A model generated the notes under the pieces. That model was given only the letters and a program-made list of their open reading frames with translations, was not told the origin of the DNA and did no database searches. This document shows, piece by piece, positions 1-7,475 of a stretch of DNA of 56,014 bases; the first letter of the stretch is position 1; each line of letters starts with the position of its first letter. Source of the DNA: Desulfovibrio sp. (GTDB lineage Bacteria > Desulfobacterota > Desulfovibrionia > Desulfovibrionales > Desulfovibrionaceae); contig JAISLI010000015.1 of the NCBI GenBank assembly GCA_031291035.1, positions 1 through 56,014 of the forward strand, read 5' to 3'. The position numbers and the translations under genes were made by a program.

Positions 1-24
1 TGTCACTCAGTTTCACACCACTAA

Positions 25-875
25 CAGCTCCCGATCTATGAAAACGGGCGTGGCGTTACGAAGGACGACGCCAAGGCTGCCAAGTGGTTCAGAAAGGCCG
101 CTGAGCAGGGGCATTCCGACGCTCAGTACGATCTGGGCGAGATGTATGCAACCGGGGGTGGCGTTACGAAGGACGACGCCAAGGCTGCCGAGTGGTACGG
201 AAAGTCGCTGAGCAGGGGGATTCCGACGTTCATAACCATCTGGGCATGATGTATGCAAACGGGCGTGGCGTTACGAAGGACGACGCCAAGGCTGCCCAGT
301 GGTTCAGAAAGGCCGCTGAGCAGGGGCATTCAGACGCTCAGTACGATCTGGGCGTGATGTATGCAAACGGGAGTGGCGTTACGAAGGACGACGCCAAGGC
401 TGCCAAGTGGTACAGAAAAGCCGCTGAGCAGGGGTATGCCCCCGCTCAATTCAATCTGGGCAAGATGTATGAATACGGGCGCGGCGTTCCGAAGGACGAC
501 GCCAAGGCTGCCGAGTGGTACGGAAAGGTCGCTGAGCAGGGGGATTCCGACGTTCAGAACCATCTGGGCATGATGTATGCAACCGGGCGTGGCGTTCCGA
601 AGGACGACGCCAAGGCTGTCGAGTGGTACAGAAAAGCCGCTGAGCAGGGGTATGCCCCCGCTCAATTCAATCTGGGCAAGATGTATGAATACGGGCGCGG
701 CGTTCCGAAGGACGACGCCAAGGCTGCCGAGTGGTACAGAAAGGCCGCTGAGCAGGGGCATGCTGACGCTCAATACAATCTTGACTTGATGTATGCAAAC
801 GGGCGAGGCGTTTCGAAGGACAACGGCAAGGCTGAGGCAGCAACAGGGGGGGGTATGAGAGACTGGATCAATTGA
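25..875 (+). pseudogene. Sel1-like repeat protein gene, frameshifted and without a proper 5' end
   Basis: A 108-bp (36-residue) Sel1/TPR-like unit recurs with its GRGV core at 46, 154, 262, 370, 478, 586, 694 and 802; the copies are nearly identical (motif GRGVTKDDAKAAEWYRKAAE). Sel1 repeats form helical solenoids used for protein-protein contacts. The reading frame open from 25 ends at the TGA at 247-249. At about 204 the sequence reads GGAAAGTCGCTG where a sister copy near 525 reads GGAAAGGTCGCTG, so one G is missing. Downstream of that point the correct frame is open from a GTG at 192 to 875. The first 24 bases are unrelated to the repeat and contain an in-frame stop, so no signal peptide or true start survives. 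The final repeat decays into GGGMRDWIN. Expansion or contraction between identical repeats would explain the damage. Confidence 0.75.
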
Positions 876-915
876 GATTCGAATTATATTCTTAAAGAAA
901 TTTTATACAGAATCT

Positions 916-1026
916 ATGACCAATAATAAACGTGCTCAACGAGCATTGAGGAAATTTCTGCCAATATTGTCTGAGCGTGGCAGCAGGGATGACATTGCTG
1001 TTGCCGGTGTGTTAAGAGTTACATAA
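916..1026 (+). CDS. 36-residue ORF, possible relic of a PP2C-type phosphatase C-terminus
   Basis: A short ORF between the two Sel1 genes ends in SERGSRDDIAVAGVL. The segment resembles the C-terminal end of PP2C-family phosphatases, where a G-S-x-D-D-(I/L)-(S/A)-(V)-A-G-(I/V) pattern is common. That match is from memory of the family, not a search. There is no clear ribosome-binding site, and the flanks are AT-rich and non-coding. It is probably a leftover of a deleted gene rather than a functional one. Confidence 0.25.
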   Translation: MTNNKRAQRALRKFLPILSERGSRDDIAVAGVLRVT

Positions 1027-1046
1027 TCAAAAGCCACTGCATATAT

Positions 1047-1277
1047 ATGGACAGCGCATTCGAGAATTTTCTTTCTGAAAAGCATGAGGAATCACATGAA
1101 GAAAATTCTAGTAATGACCTAATTAGATTGCAAAATTTGGCTGAGCAGGGGGATTCCGACGCTCAGAACAATCTGGGTTTGATGTATAAATACGGACGTG
1201 GCGTTACGAAGGACGACGCCAAGGCTGTCGAGTGGTACAGAAAGGCCGCTGAACAAGGGAATGCTGTCGCTCAAAAT
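1047..1277 (+). pseudogene. Second Sel1-repeat gene, cut off after about two repeats
   Basis: The start MDSAFENFLSEKHEE is an acidic leader without a signal peptide. It is followed by LAEQGDSDAQNNLGLMYKYG and one full Sel1 unit (GRGVTKDDAKAVEWYRKAAE). Sel1 similarity stops at about 1277 (AVAQN). The frame then stays open to 1565, but that tail is the antisense of the membrane-protein fragment and Nudix gene on the other strand, so it is a fusion by deletion and not a natural C-terminus. Together with the array at 25-875 this suggests several Sel1 paralogues once lay here and recombined. Confidence 0.6.
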
Positions 1278-1280
1278 GCG

Positions 1281-1463
1281 CAAGGCCCGCAGAATCACGT
1301 CAGGTTGCGCCTTTATTTCCGGCAAGACAGATATGTGTCCACCTCCGCCCAGAGTGGCGAAAATCACCACGCCACAAGCGCCGCCGAGATTGACAATGGA
1401 CAACCAAACGGAAATGACCGGATTCAGCGTGTCAGGAAGGCTTTTTTCCTCGCGCGGAGACAT
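1281..1463 (-). pseudogene. Possible 5' fragment of a membrane-protein gene, truncated by the Sel1 fusion
   Basis: Reading the minus strand from an ATG at 1463 (overlapping the end of the Nudix gene) gives MSPREEKSLPDTLNPVISVW, then a strongly hydrophobic stretch of about 20 residues rich in V, I, L, G and A, then GGGGHISVLPEIKAQP. This looks like the N-terminal cytoplasmic segment plus first membrane helix of a protein whose remainder was lost at the junction near 1280. I do not recognise the family. The overlap with the preceding gene is what a bacterial operon would show. The call could be wrong, since GC-rich antisense frames can look coding. Confidence 0.25.
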
Positions 1464-1905
1464 CCCCTGCGGGAAACGCGGCATGCCGCGCCGCGTCCGT
1501 CCGCGCGATGTCGCTCTTGCGCAGTTCGTCCAGCACCACAGCATCGGCCGGCAGAAACTCCATAGTTTTTGCCTCGGCCGGACTGACCCAATGAAGATTT
1601 TGTCCTTCCCGCGGGGCCGGTTCATTCAGAAAGTCCCGCACATGAAAAAAATGCAGACAGACACCCACGCCATGCCTGGCGTAAAAGTGGGTAAAAGTTC
1701 TCCAGAACTCCGCCTTCCGGACAAAAATGCCCAATTCTTCTTCCAATTCCCGACATAAAGCGGCATAAGGGCTTTCCCCCTCTTCAAGTTTTCCGCCGGG
1801 GAACTCCCAATAACCCGACAGCGGCATCTGCCTTGGACGCTTTGACGCAAGGAAACGAGCGCCCCGCCAGACAATGCCCGCCGCCACTTCCATCCGGTTT
1901 GCCAT
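1432..1905 (-). CDS. Nudix hydrolase, MutT-like
   Basis: Hydrolyses nucleoside diphosphates linked to another moiety; the MutT branch removes 8-oxo-dGTP from the nucleotide pool. The Nudix box is perfect: G-x5-E-x7-R-E-x-x-E-E-x-G within GKLEEGESPYAALCRELEEE and the following LGI. Upstream, GYWEFPGG is the usual MutT lead-in. The ATG at 1905 is chosen over one 42 bp upstream because GGGGGA precedes it and because its first base overlaps the TAA of the upstream gene (TAATG), which indicates translational coupling. The protein is about 157 residues, slightly longer than E. coli MutT. The C-terminal tail (about 30 residues after LDELRKS) is poorly conserved-looking and may reflect erosion next to the truncated neighbour. 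Confidence 0.85.
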   Translation of the reverse strand: MANRMEVAAGIVWRGARFLASKRPRQMPLSGYWEFPGGKLEEGESPYAALCRELEEELGIFVRKAEFWRTFTHFYARHGVGVCLHFFHVRDFLNEPAPREGQNLHWVSPAEAKTMEFLPADAVVLDELRKSDIARTDAARHAAFPAGDVSARGKKPS

Positions 1906-2350
1906 TATTCCCCCGCGAATTGCGGCACGGCCGGCATATTTCCCCAACGGACCTGCCCTGTCAGCCAGTCCGGTATGCCGATTTTCCCTGTCAAAACATT
2001 CAGCAGATAAGAACAGCCGGTTCGCGGGTCAAATATCTGCACCTCCGGAATCGCCGTGATCCGCGTCCCCAAAAGTGGAAGTCCGTTCAGGGAAATGGCG
2101 TTTTTTACGCCTTCAAAAGCCATCAGCGCGTTGGACAGACGCACGAACATGCCGCAGGAACGGAGGGGCGATGGGTAAAGGTACTCACAACCACGCTTCC
2201 CGAGGAAGCCGGTCCGATGATCATACGGATACCCAGATGCGCCGTAACCCGTCCGGTTACCAGATTGGCTGTGGTCTGTTCACGGGCCTGACGGCGTACA
2301 GGCGGATTGACGGAAAAGGCGCCGCCCCCGATTCGTCGTATGGCTTTCAG
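1905..2350 (-). pseudogene. Unrecognised gene between ACT protein and Nudix, probably frameshifted
   Basis: Directly after the ACT gene the minus strand reads, in one frame, a protein-like segment (…REQTTANLVTGRVTAHLGIR, then MIIGPASSGSVVVSTFTHRP). That frame dies at a stop near 2120. In another frame the next segment (from about 2165 down) is equally protein-like: MFVRLSNALMAFEGVKN … PRTGCSYLLNVLTGKIGIPD … QFAGE, ending in a TAA that overlaps the Nudix start. The simplest reading is one gene of about 145 codons with a frameshift around 2140-2170. The two frames and the junction are seen directly; that they form one gene is inference. I do not recognise the family. The short open part alone (1905-2150) could instead be the real gene. 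Confidence 0.35.
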
Positions 2351-2779
2351 CTACATCCGGCAGAGAGCATCGGCGGGAATGATGGTGAAGTTGTTGTTTC
2401 TGAGCACTTCCACGGCCAGATCCACCTTGTCGAAGCGAAAGATCAGAATCGCGTCCCGCTCGCGCTGGATAAAGGCGTACATGTATTCAACATTGATTCC
2501 GTGCCCGGAAACAAGCTGCAGCACTTCGTCAAGGCCGCCCGGCCTGTCCGCCACCTCTACCGCCACCACGCTGGTGCGCCCGAGGGTGAAGCCTTTTTCT
2601 TTCAATACGACCTGAGCCTTGGCATTATCGCACACAATCATGCGCAGGATGCCGAAATCCGATGTGTCCGCCAAGGAGAGGGCGCGAACATTGATGCCGG
2701 CTTCCGCCAGCACATGTGTAACCTCCGCAAGACGGCCGGCGCGGTTTTCCAAAAAAACGGACAGTTGTTCGGCTTTCAT
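2351..2779 (-). CDS. Tandem ACT-domain protein
   Basis: Two ACT domains occupy the whole 142-residue protein. The first starts KAEQLSVFLENRAGRLAEVT and continues AEAGINVRALSLADTSDFGI; the second contains DRPGGLDEVLQLVSGHGINV followed by EYMYAF. ACT domains bind small ligands, usually amino acids, at dimer interfaces. Stand-alone tandem ACT proteins of this type are common in Desulfovibrio and other anaerobes, often next to phenylacetate-CoA ligase-like genes; no such ligase is present here. It has no catalytic domain, so a ligand-sensing or regulatory role is inferred. It lies upstream of the Nudix gene on the same strand. Confidence 0.8.
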   Translation of the reverse strand: MKAEQLSVFLENRAGRLAEVTHVLAEAGINVRALSLADTSDFGILRMIVCDNAKAQVVLKEKGFTLGRTSVVAVEVADRPGGLDEVLQLVSGHGINVEYMYAFIQRERDAILIFRFDKVDLAVEVLRNNNFTIIPADALCRM

Positions 2780-2821
2780 CTCTTGTCCCGTACGTTTTGC
2801 GCCCTGGCCCGGCGGGGGCCG

Positions 2822-3025
2822 TCAGGCCTTGCGGGAATCCCCTTCTGTGGGCGACTTGCTGTCCTTGGGGGTTATATCGATCTCATCAGGCTCCGTCGCG
2901 GCGCGACGGAAATTGCGTATGGCCCGCCCCAGCCCGCCGCCTATTTCCGGCAGTTTTTTCGCGCCGAAAACCAGGAGTACCACTACCAGAATAAGCAGCA
3001 ATTCCTGCATGCCGATGCCGAACAT
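2822..3025 (-). CDS. tatA: Sec-independent protein translocase TatA/E
   Basis: Encodes a 67-residue TatA-type pore protein of the twin-arginine pathway, which exports folded proteins. The layout is canonical: a very short periplasmic N-terminus (MFGIGMQE), one membrane helix ([18 protein letters not shown]) containing the FGAKKLP hinge, an amphipathic helix ([15 protein letters not shown]) and a short acidic tail. The ATG at 3025 is chosen over one 54 bp upstream because GGAGG lies 9 bases before it and the helix must start within a few residues. It is shorter than E. coli TatA (89 residues) but normal for this group. No tatB or tatC is nearby. Confidence 0.9.
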   Translation of the reverse strand: MFGIGMQELLLILVVVLLVFGAKKLPEIGGGLGRAIRNFRRAATEPDEIDITPKDSKSPTEGDSRKA

Positions 3026-3118
3026 AGCGCAATCCTCCGCGTTAGTGACAGAAACAGTACAGCAGGTATCCCGGTCCATAAATATGGCCGGAATTCATTT
3101 CATGACTTGCCATTATAA

Positions 3119-3425
3119 TGTTTCAATCCACAGCGCAATGTTTTTTCTATACGCCGGACTTCACGTAACGTCAAGCCATGTGAAGATTTTTGCCTTGGAG
3201 GGTCTTGCCATCCTCCGCCGTTTCGGCTATTCTGTATTGTTATATTTACCAAAACTTCCTTTATGGTCTGAAGCCTCTCCCTTCAGGGAGATTCTAGCTT
3301 GACGCCCGGCTTGGCCGAGCATACCTTTTTGGTGGTCCCTTCCTTCAGGGAGGGGGCAATCCATCCGGCTCCTGTCCGCCGGGACGGAGTCGGTCGGCGG
3401 ATGGAGCCGGCTGTGGATTGAAACA
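3119..3425. repeat. Non-coding 307-bp segment bounded by a 16-bp perfect inverted repeat
   Basis: TGTTTCAATCCACAGC at 3119-3134 is mirrored exactly by GCTGTGGATTGAAACA at 3410-3425. Internal parts are shared with other places in the window. Positions 3263-3320 (CTCTCCCTTCAGGGAGATT, then CTTGACGCCCGGC) match 13793-13851, and the right end (3360-3425), read in reverse, matches 50084-50150. No ORF of substance lies inside. This is a dispersed intergenic repeat family, possibly a non-autonomous transposable element; the whole 3080-3506 gap holds nothing else that I can see. Confidence 0.6.
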
Positions 3426-3506
3426 TTTTGGAACATGTGCACCGTTTCCGACCCGCAACAATCGCGCGCTCTTTTCGTGCGCGACTACAGCTTTTAAAGG
3501 CATGAC

Positions 3507-4814
3507 ATGATGAAAAAAATTTTCTCTCCGGTTGATGCGGAAATGTCACAACCTTCGGAGCATGACGGGCACGCCGCGGACTTCCGGGCGCGTTCCAAGC
3601 TCTCGTTTGACCGTTTGGTGGAAATGGGCAGAAAAATGGGTATGGAAAATCCGCTCTTCGTCTGCCACGAACGCGCCGCCAAGGCTACATCGCTTATCAA
3701 CGGCAGGGAATATCTCAATTTTTCCACTTATGACTATCTTGGCATCAACGCCCACCCTGAAATCACCGACGTTGTGACGGAGGTTGCGCGCAAATTCGGC
3801 ACTTCCTGCGGGGCAAGCCGTCTGGTGGGCGGTGAGCGTCCGCAGCACCGGGAACTGGAAAAAGGCTTCGCGGATCTTTACGGGGTGGAAGACTGCATTG
3901 TCTATGTCAGCGGGCATGCGGCCAATGTCTCCACTCTGGGTTTTCTGTTCAACACGCGCGACGCCGTTTTTCACGACGGTCTCGCCCACAATTCTCTCGT
4001 GCAGGGCGCGCGGTTGTCCGGCGCGGTCCGCTATTCGTACATACACAACAACTGTGACGATCTGGAGGAAAAGCTCAAGGCCCACAGAAGCACACACAAA
4101 CGCGCGGTGATCGCCACCGAGGGCTTGTTCAGCATGGACGGCAATATCCCTGATTTGCCCCGGCTTGTTGCCCTGAAGAAACAATACGACTGCATGCTTT
4201 TGGTGGACGAGGCCCATTCCTTGGGCGTGCTTGGCAAAACCGGCCGCGGTGTGCGGGAGTATTACGGCATTGACGCCGCTGAAGTGGACATGTGGATGAG
4301 TACCCTTTCAAAGGCCATGTGCGGCTGCGGCGGATTTATCGCGGGCAGCCGCGAACTGGTGGAGTACCTCAAGCACGGCTCGCCGGGTTTTGTTTTCAGC
4401 GTGGGAATGCCGCCGGTCATCGCGGCCGCCTGCCGCAAAGCGCTTGAAATCATGCTGCGCGAACCGGATCGCGTGCTGCGGCTGCAGCGCATTTCAAAAT
4501 ACTTTCTGGAATACGCCAGAGGCAGGGGTCTGGATACCGGCGCGGCCCAAGGTTATGCCGTTGTGCCCATACTGGTGGGCGATTCCATGGTGGCCGGCTT
4601 TCTGTCCACGGCCCTTTTCAAAAGGGGCATCTATGTCATGCCTGTCACCTTCCCCGCGGTACAGGAAGGAACGGCGCGTCTGCGTTTCTTCCTTTCGGCA
4701 GTCCATGAGGAGGAACACGTCCGCAAGGCCCTGGACGCGGTGGTTGAAGAATTGCCCAAGGCCCAGGCCGTGGTGGAGCAGTACAGACAGGGGCACAAGA
4801 GTGGACAGTTGTAG
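3507..4814 (+). CDS. Alpha-oxoamine synthase-family PLP enzyme (AONS/KBL/SPT-like)
   Basis: A 435-residue fold-type I PLP enzyme of the family that condenses an amino acid with an acyl thioester with loss of CO2 (BioF, Kbl, HemA, serine palmitoyltransferase). Visible landmarks: LNFSTYDYLGINAHPEI near residue 70, SGHAANVSTLGFLF around 135, H-D-x-L-x-H-N-S near 155, EGLFSMDG near 210, DEAHSLGVLG with Asp234 and His237, and the Schiff-base Lys269 in STLSKAMCGCGG. A 45-residue N-terminal extension precedes the core. It heads a tight operon with two glycosyltransferases, an amidotransferase and a sulfotransferase, and no biotin genes are adjacent. A role in making a lipid or amino-ketone precursor of a surface glycoconjugate is therefore more likely than biotin synthesis. 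The exact substrates cannot be read from sequence. Confidence 0.8.
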   Translation: MMKKIFSPVDAEMSQPSEHDGHAADFRARSKLSFDRLVEMGRKMGMENPLFVCHERAAKATSLINGREYLNFSTYDYLGINAHPEITDVVTEVARKFGTSCGASRLVGGERPQHRELEKGFADLYGVEDCIVYVSGHAANVSTLGFLFNTRDAVFHDGLAHNSLVQGARLSGAVRYSYIHNNCDDLEEKLKAHRSTHKRAVIATEGLFSMDGNIPDLPRLVALKKQYDCMLLVDEAHSLGVLGKTGRGVREYYGIDAAEVDMWMSTLSKAMCGCGGFIAGSRELVEYLKHGSPGFVFSVGMPPVIAAACRKALEIMLREPDRVLRLQRISKYFLEYARGRGLDTGAAQGYAVVPILVGDSMVAGFLSTALFKRGIYVMPVTFPAVQEGTARLRFFLSAVHEEEHVRKALDAVVEELPKAQAVVEQYRQGHKSGQL

Positions 4815-6111
4815 AACGGATATTGCGCCCGCGCGGCCCCTCCCCAAAATCGCCTATGTCCTGCTCTGGTTTCCGCTCTCTTCAGAAACGTTTATATTTC
4901 GGGAAGTAAAAAGTCTTCTGGCCCTTGAGGTTCCCATCCAAGTGTACACCATGTACGGGAAATCGCTCAGGGGGTGCAGCGATGAAATGCGGGCTTTTTC
5001 GGGGCCGGTGCGGCGCTACGGCGCGTTTGCCGCCGCGGCCATGCTTGCGGCCTTTTTCCGCGCCGCGCGCCGGGAGCCGCGCAAGGTGGCGGGACTTCTG
5101 CGGGAGGGCTTTTTCCGCAAAATGCGTAACCTCGAATCCCTTGGGGAAAATCTCTGGTGCTTCATGGCGGGTTTTCTGCTGGCCGAACAATGCGCCGGCG
5201 AAGGCATCAGTCTTATCCATTCCGCCTGGGCCAACGGGCCGGCAACGGCCGCCTGGGTAGCCTCGCGCCTGACGGGAATTCCTTTTGCCTTCACTGGCCG
5301 CGCCGGAGACATTTATCCCGAGGACGGCCTGCTGCGCGAAAAATCGCGCGACGCTCTTTTCCTGCGCACCAACAATCTGGCAAACGTGCGTTGGCTTCAA
5401 CAATTCTGTCCCGCCGGGCGGAAAGACAAAGTGCATCTTGTCTATAACAGCCTGACTTTCGCCGGAGCCGCGCGGAAGCGCCCGTCGCCGGCCCCGCGCC
5501 GCGGCGTTTTCAGTATCCTGGCCATAGGGCGTTTTGCGCGCACCAAGGGCTTTCCCGAACTTTTCACAGCCTTGGCGCGTCTGAGGCGCGAACGTGTGCC
5601 CGTGCGTCTGACCCTGGTGGGGGACGGACGCTGGCGCGGCAGGCTTCGGCGTCAACTGCGCCGCATGCGCCTGACGGACTTTGTGGCTCTGCCGGGTTAT
5701 GTCCCCCATGACCAGACGCAAGATTTCATGCACAGCCATGATCTGCTGGTGGTGCCGAGCGTGGTGTACGATAACGGCGACAGGGACGGCATCCCCAACG
5801 TGATCATGGAAGCGCTTTCCTGCGGGCTGCCGGTGGTGGCCACGGATGTGAACGGTATTCCCGAAGTCATCCGCGACGGTGAAACGGGCCTGCTGGTTCC
5901 GCAACGCGATCCGGCCTCCCTGGCCGACGCCGTACGGCAGATGCTGGAATGCAGGGAAAGGGCCCTTGTCATGGCCGGCAACGGCAAGGCCTTGGTGAAA
6001 CGCATGTTTGACGGAAAAACCAATATCAGAGCCCTGCGCGATCTCTATATGCGCCACGTCGGCGCAAGCTCCGGTATAACGGCGCCGGACACATCCCCGA
6101 CCCCATGCTGA
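4801..6111 (+). CDS. GT4-family glycosyltransferase
   Basis: GT-B fold, retaining glycosyltransferase family 4, about 436 residues. N-terminal domain: PKIAYVLLWFPLSSETFIFR is the typical opening (SETF) of capsule/EPS GT4 enzymes; the acceptor-domain loop GRAGDIYPEDG lies near residue 175. C-terminal donor domain: LAIGRFARTKGFPELFTAL, LVGDG, and the EX7E-type region DGIPNVIMEALSCGLPVVAT, then GETGLLV. No membrane anchor or signal peptide. The GTG at 4801 is chosen because AGGGGC lies 8 bases upstream and it overlaps the preceding gene by 14 bp; no nearer ATG gives a complete N-terminus. Close relative of the next gene (same DLES/NLES…FAENL region), so the pair probably arose by duplication and acts sequentially on one glycan. 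Confidence 0.85.
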   Translation: MDSCRTDIAPARPLPKIAYVLLWFPLSSETFIFREVKSLLALEVPIQVYTMYGKSLRGCSDEMRAFSGPVRRYGAFAAAAMLAAFFRAARREPRKVAGLLREGFFRKMRNLESLGENLWCFMAGFLLAEQCAGEGISLIHSAWANGPATAAWVASRLTGIPFAFTGRAGDIYPEDGLLREKSRDALFLRTNNLANVRWLQQFCPAGRKDKVHLVYNSLTFAGAARKRPSPAPRRGVFSILAIGRFARTKGFPELFTALARLRRERVPVRLTLVGDGRWRGRLRRQLRRMRLTDFVALPGYVPHDQTQDFMHSHDLLVVPSVVYDNGDRDGIPNVIMEALSCGLPVVATDVNGIPEVIRDGETGLLVPQRDPASLADAVRQMLECRERALVMAGNGKALVKRMFDGKTNIRALRDLYMRHVGASSGITAPDTSPTPC

Positions 6112-7475
6112 CCGGGTCGGCAATCCGGCTGGCTGTCAGCCCGGATGTGGAGGAGGAAAGAATCTTTGGCGCCGCGATGCCGGATATGACGGCCACCCTG
6201 CCCGCCGGTCTGCCGCATGTTGCCTGTATCCTGCCGTGGCACCAGATCTGCATCCCGCCTTTTATCTTCCGCGAAGTGGAAAACCTGAAACATCGTCTGC
6301 CTGTGGAAGTATATTTGCCAGATGCCTCCAATCCGCGCCATTGCCCCGGTGAAATGCTTGCCGTGGCTCCCACGGTGCGCACGGCCGGCATACAACGCCC
6401 GGCGGCGTTCTTTTTGGAAGTTTTGCGTTGCCTTGCCGCGATGCCCGCGAAGTTCCGCCGGATTTTTGCCCGCAGCCTGCTCAGGCCCTGGCACGATTTG
6501 GAGAGCTTTGCCGAAAACCTCCGGGCTTTTTACGCGGGCGTGGCCCTTGGCCGGCAACTGCGTGAAGACGGCATAGACATGATCTATGCTCCCTGGCATC
6601 GCGGCGCGGCCACCGCCGCCTGGGTGGCCGCCGACATCGCGGGCATTCCCTTTGCCGTCTCGACGCGCGGCGACAATCTGGAACCGGCGGATCCGGACAC
6701 GGGCGCAAAATTTGCCGCGGCTCTTTTCATACGGGCAAACAGCGCGGCCGACCGGGAACGGATAGAGAACTTTGACAAAAAACAGGCAAAAAACAAAGTG
6801 GAACTTGTTTACAACAGCCTCACACTGCCTGCCGCGGCGGAGCGTTCCCTGCCGATATTGGCCCAAAATCCCGTGCGGCTGCTGGCCCTGGGCCGCTTTG
6901 ACGCGACAAAGGGCTTTGACGTGCTTTTGCGGGCCTGCGGCATTCTGAAAAACAGCGGCTTTGATTTCCGGGTGACTCTGGCGGGCGGCGGAGGCAAGAG
7001 CATGTGCCCTGGCGGTATGAAACGCATGCTTTTGGCCCTGCGCAAGGAGCTTGATCTGGAACGCCATGTCTCCATGCCCGGCCCTATTTCCCATGATGAG
7101 CTGCCGAACGTCCTTCTGAACCATGACATTTTTGCCGCGCCCCATGTTGCGCGCGCCCCGGGGCGGCGCGACGGCATCCCCGATACGGTCATTGAAGCGT
7201 TGGCCTATGGCCTGCCGGTAGTGGGGACAAACGTCAATGCCCTGCCCGAGGTGATACGCCACCGCGAAACAGGTCTCCTTGTGCCGCCCGGCAATGCCCA
7301 GGCCTTGGCCGACGCCGTTCTGTGGCTGGCGCGCCACCCCGCCGAGGCCCGCATCCTGGGGAAAAACGGCCAGGCTCTGGTCAGGGAGATGTTTGACCCG
7401 GCCCGCAACTGCCAACGCCTGTCGGAACTTTTTGTCCGCCGGTACGCCATCTGGAAGGCGTCGTGTGCGGCATAG
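6105..7475 (+). CDS. GT4-family glycosyltransferase (paralogue of the preceding gene)
   Basis: A 456-residue GT-B enzyme. It shares with its neighbour the opening ILPWHQICIPPFIFREVENL, the LESFAENLRAFYAG segment, YNSLTLPAAAE, LALGRFDATKGFDVLL, LAGGGGKS and the donor-site RRDGIPDTVIEALAYGLPVV. The ATG at 6105 overlaps the previous stop in an ATGCTGA arrangement. The first 30 residues are not conserved with the paralogue, and an internal ATG near residue 25 or 28 is an alternative start. The 12-bp overlap with asnB downstream continues the coupled operon. Donor and acceptor sugars cannot be inferred. Confidence 0.85.
   Translation: MLTGSAIRLAVSPDVEEERIFGAAMPDMTATLPAGLPHVACILPWHQICIPPFIFREVENLKHRLPVEVYLPDASNPRHCPGEMLAVAPTVRTAGIQRPAAFFLEVLRCLAAMPAKFRRIFARSLLRPWHDLESFAENLRAFYAGVALGRQLREDGIDMIYAPWHRGAATAAWVAADIAGIPFAVSTRGDNLEPADPDTGAKFAAALFIRANSAADRERIENFDKKQAKNKVELVYNSLTLPAAAERSLPILAQNPVRLLALGRFDATKGFDVLLRACGILKNSGFDFRVTLAGGGGKSMCPGGMKRMLLALRKELDLERHVSMPGPISHDELPNVLLNHDIFAAPHVARAPGRRDGIPDTVIEALAYGLPVVGTNVNALPEVIRHRETGLLVPPGNAQALADAVLWLARHPAEARILGKNGQALVREMFDPARNCQRLSELFVRRYAIWKASCAA

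Noticed and set aside
330..773. Minus-strand repeated ORF opposite the Sel1 array
   Set aside because: Its periodicity is the shadow of the 108-bp Sel1 repeats, and the plus frame has the recognisable motif.
3410..3425. CRISPR-like terminus TGTGGATTGAAAC (and copies at 3119 and 50084)
   Set aside because: The motif resembles the end of type I-C repeats, but only single, inverted or isolated copies occur. There are no regularly spaced repeats, spacers or cas genes.
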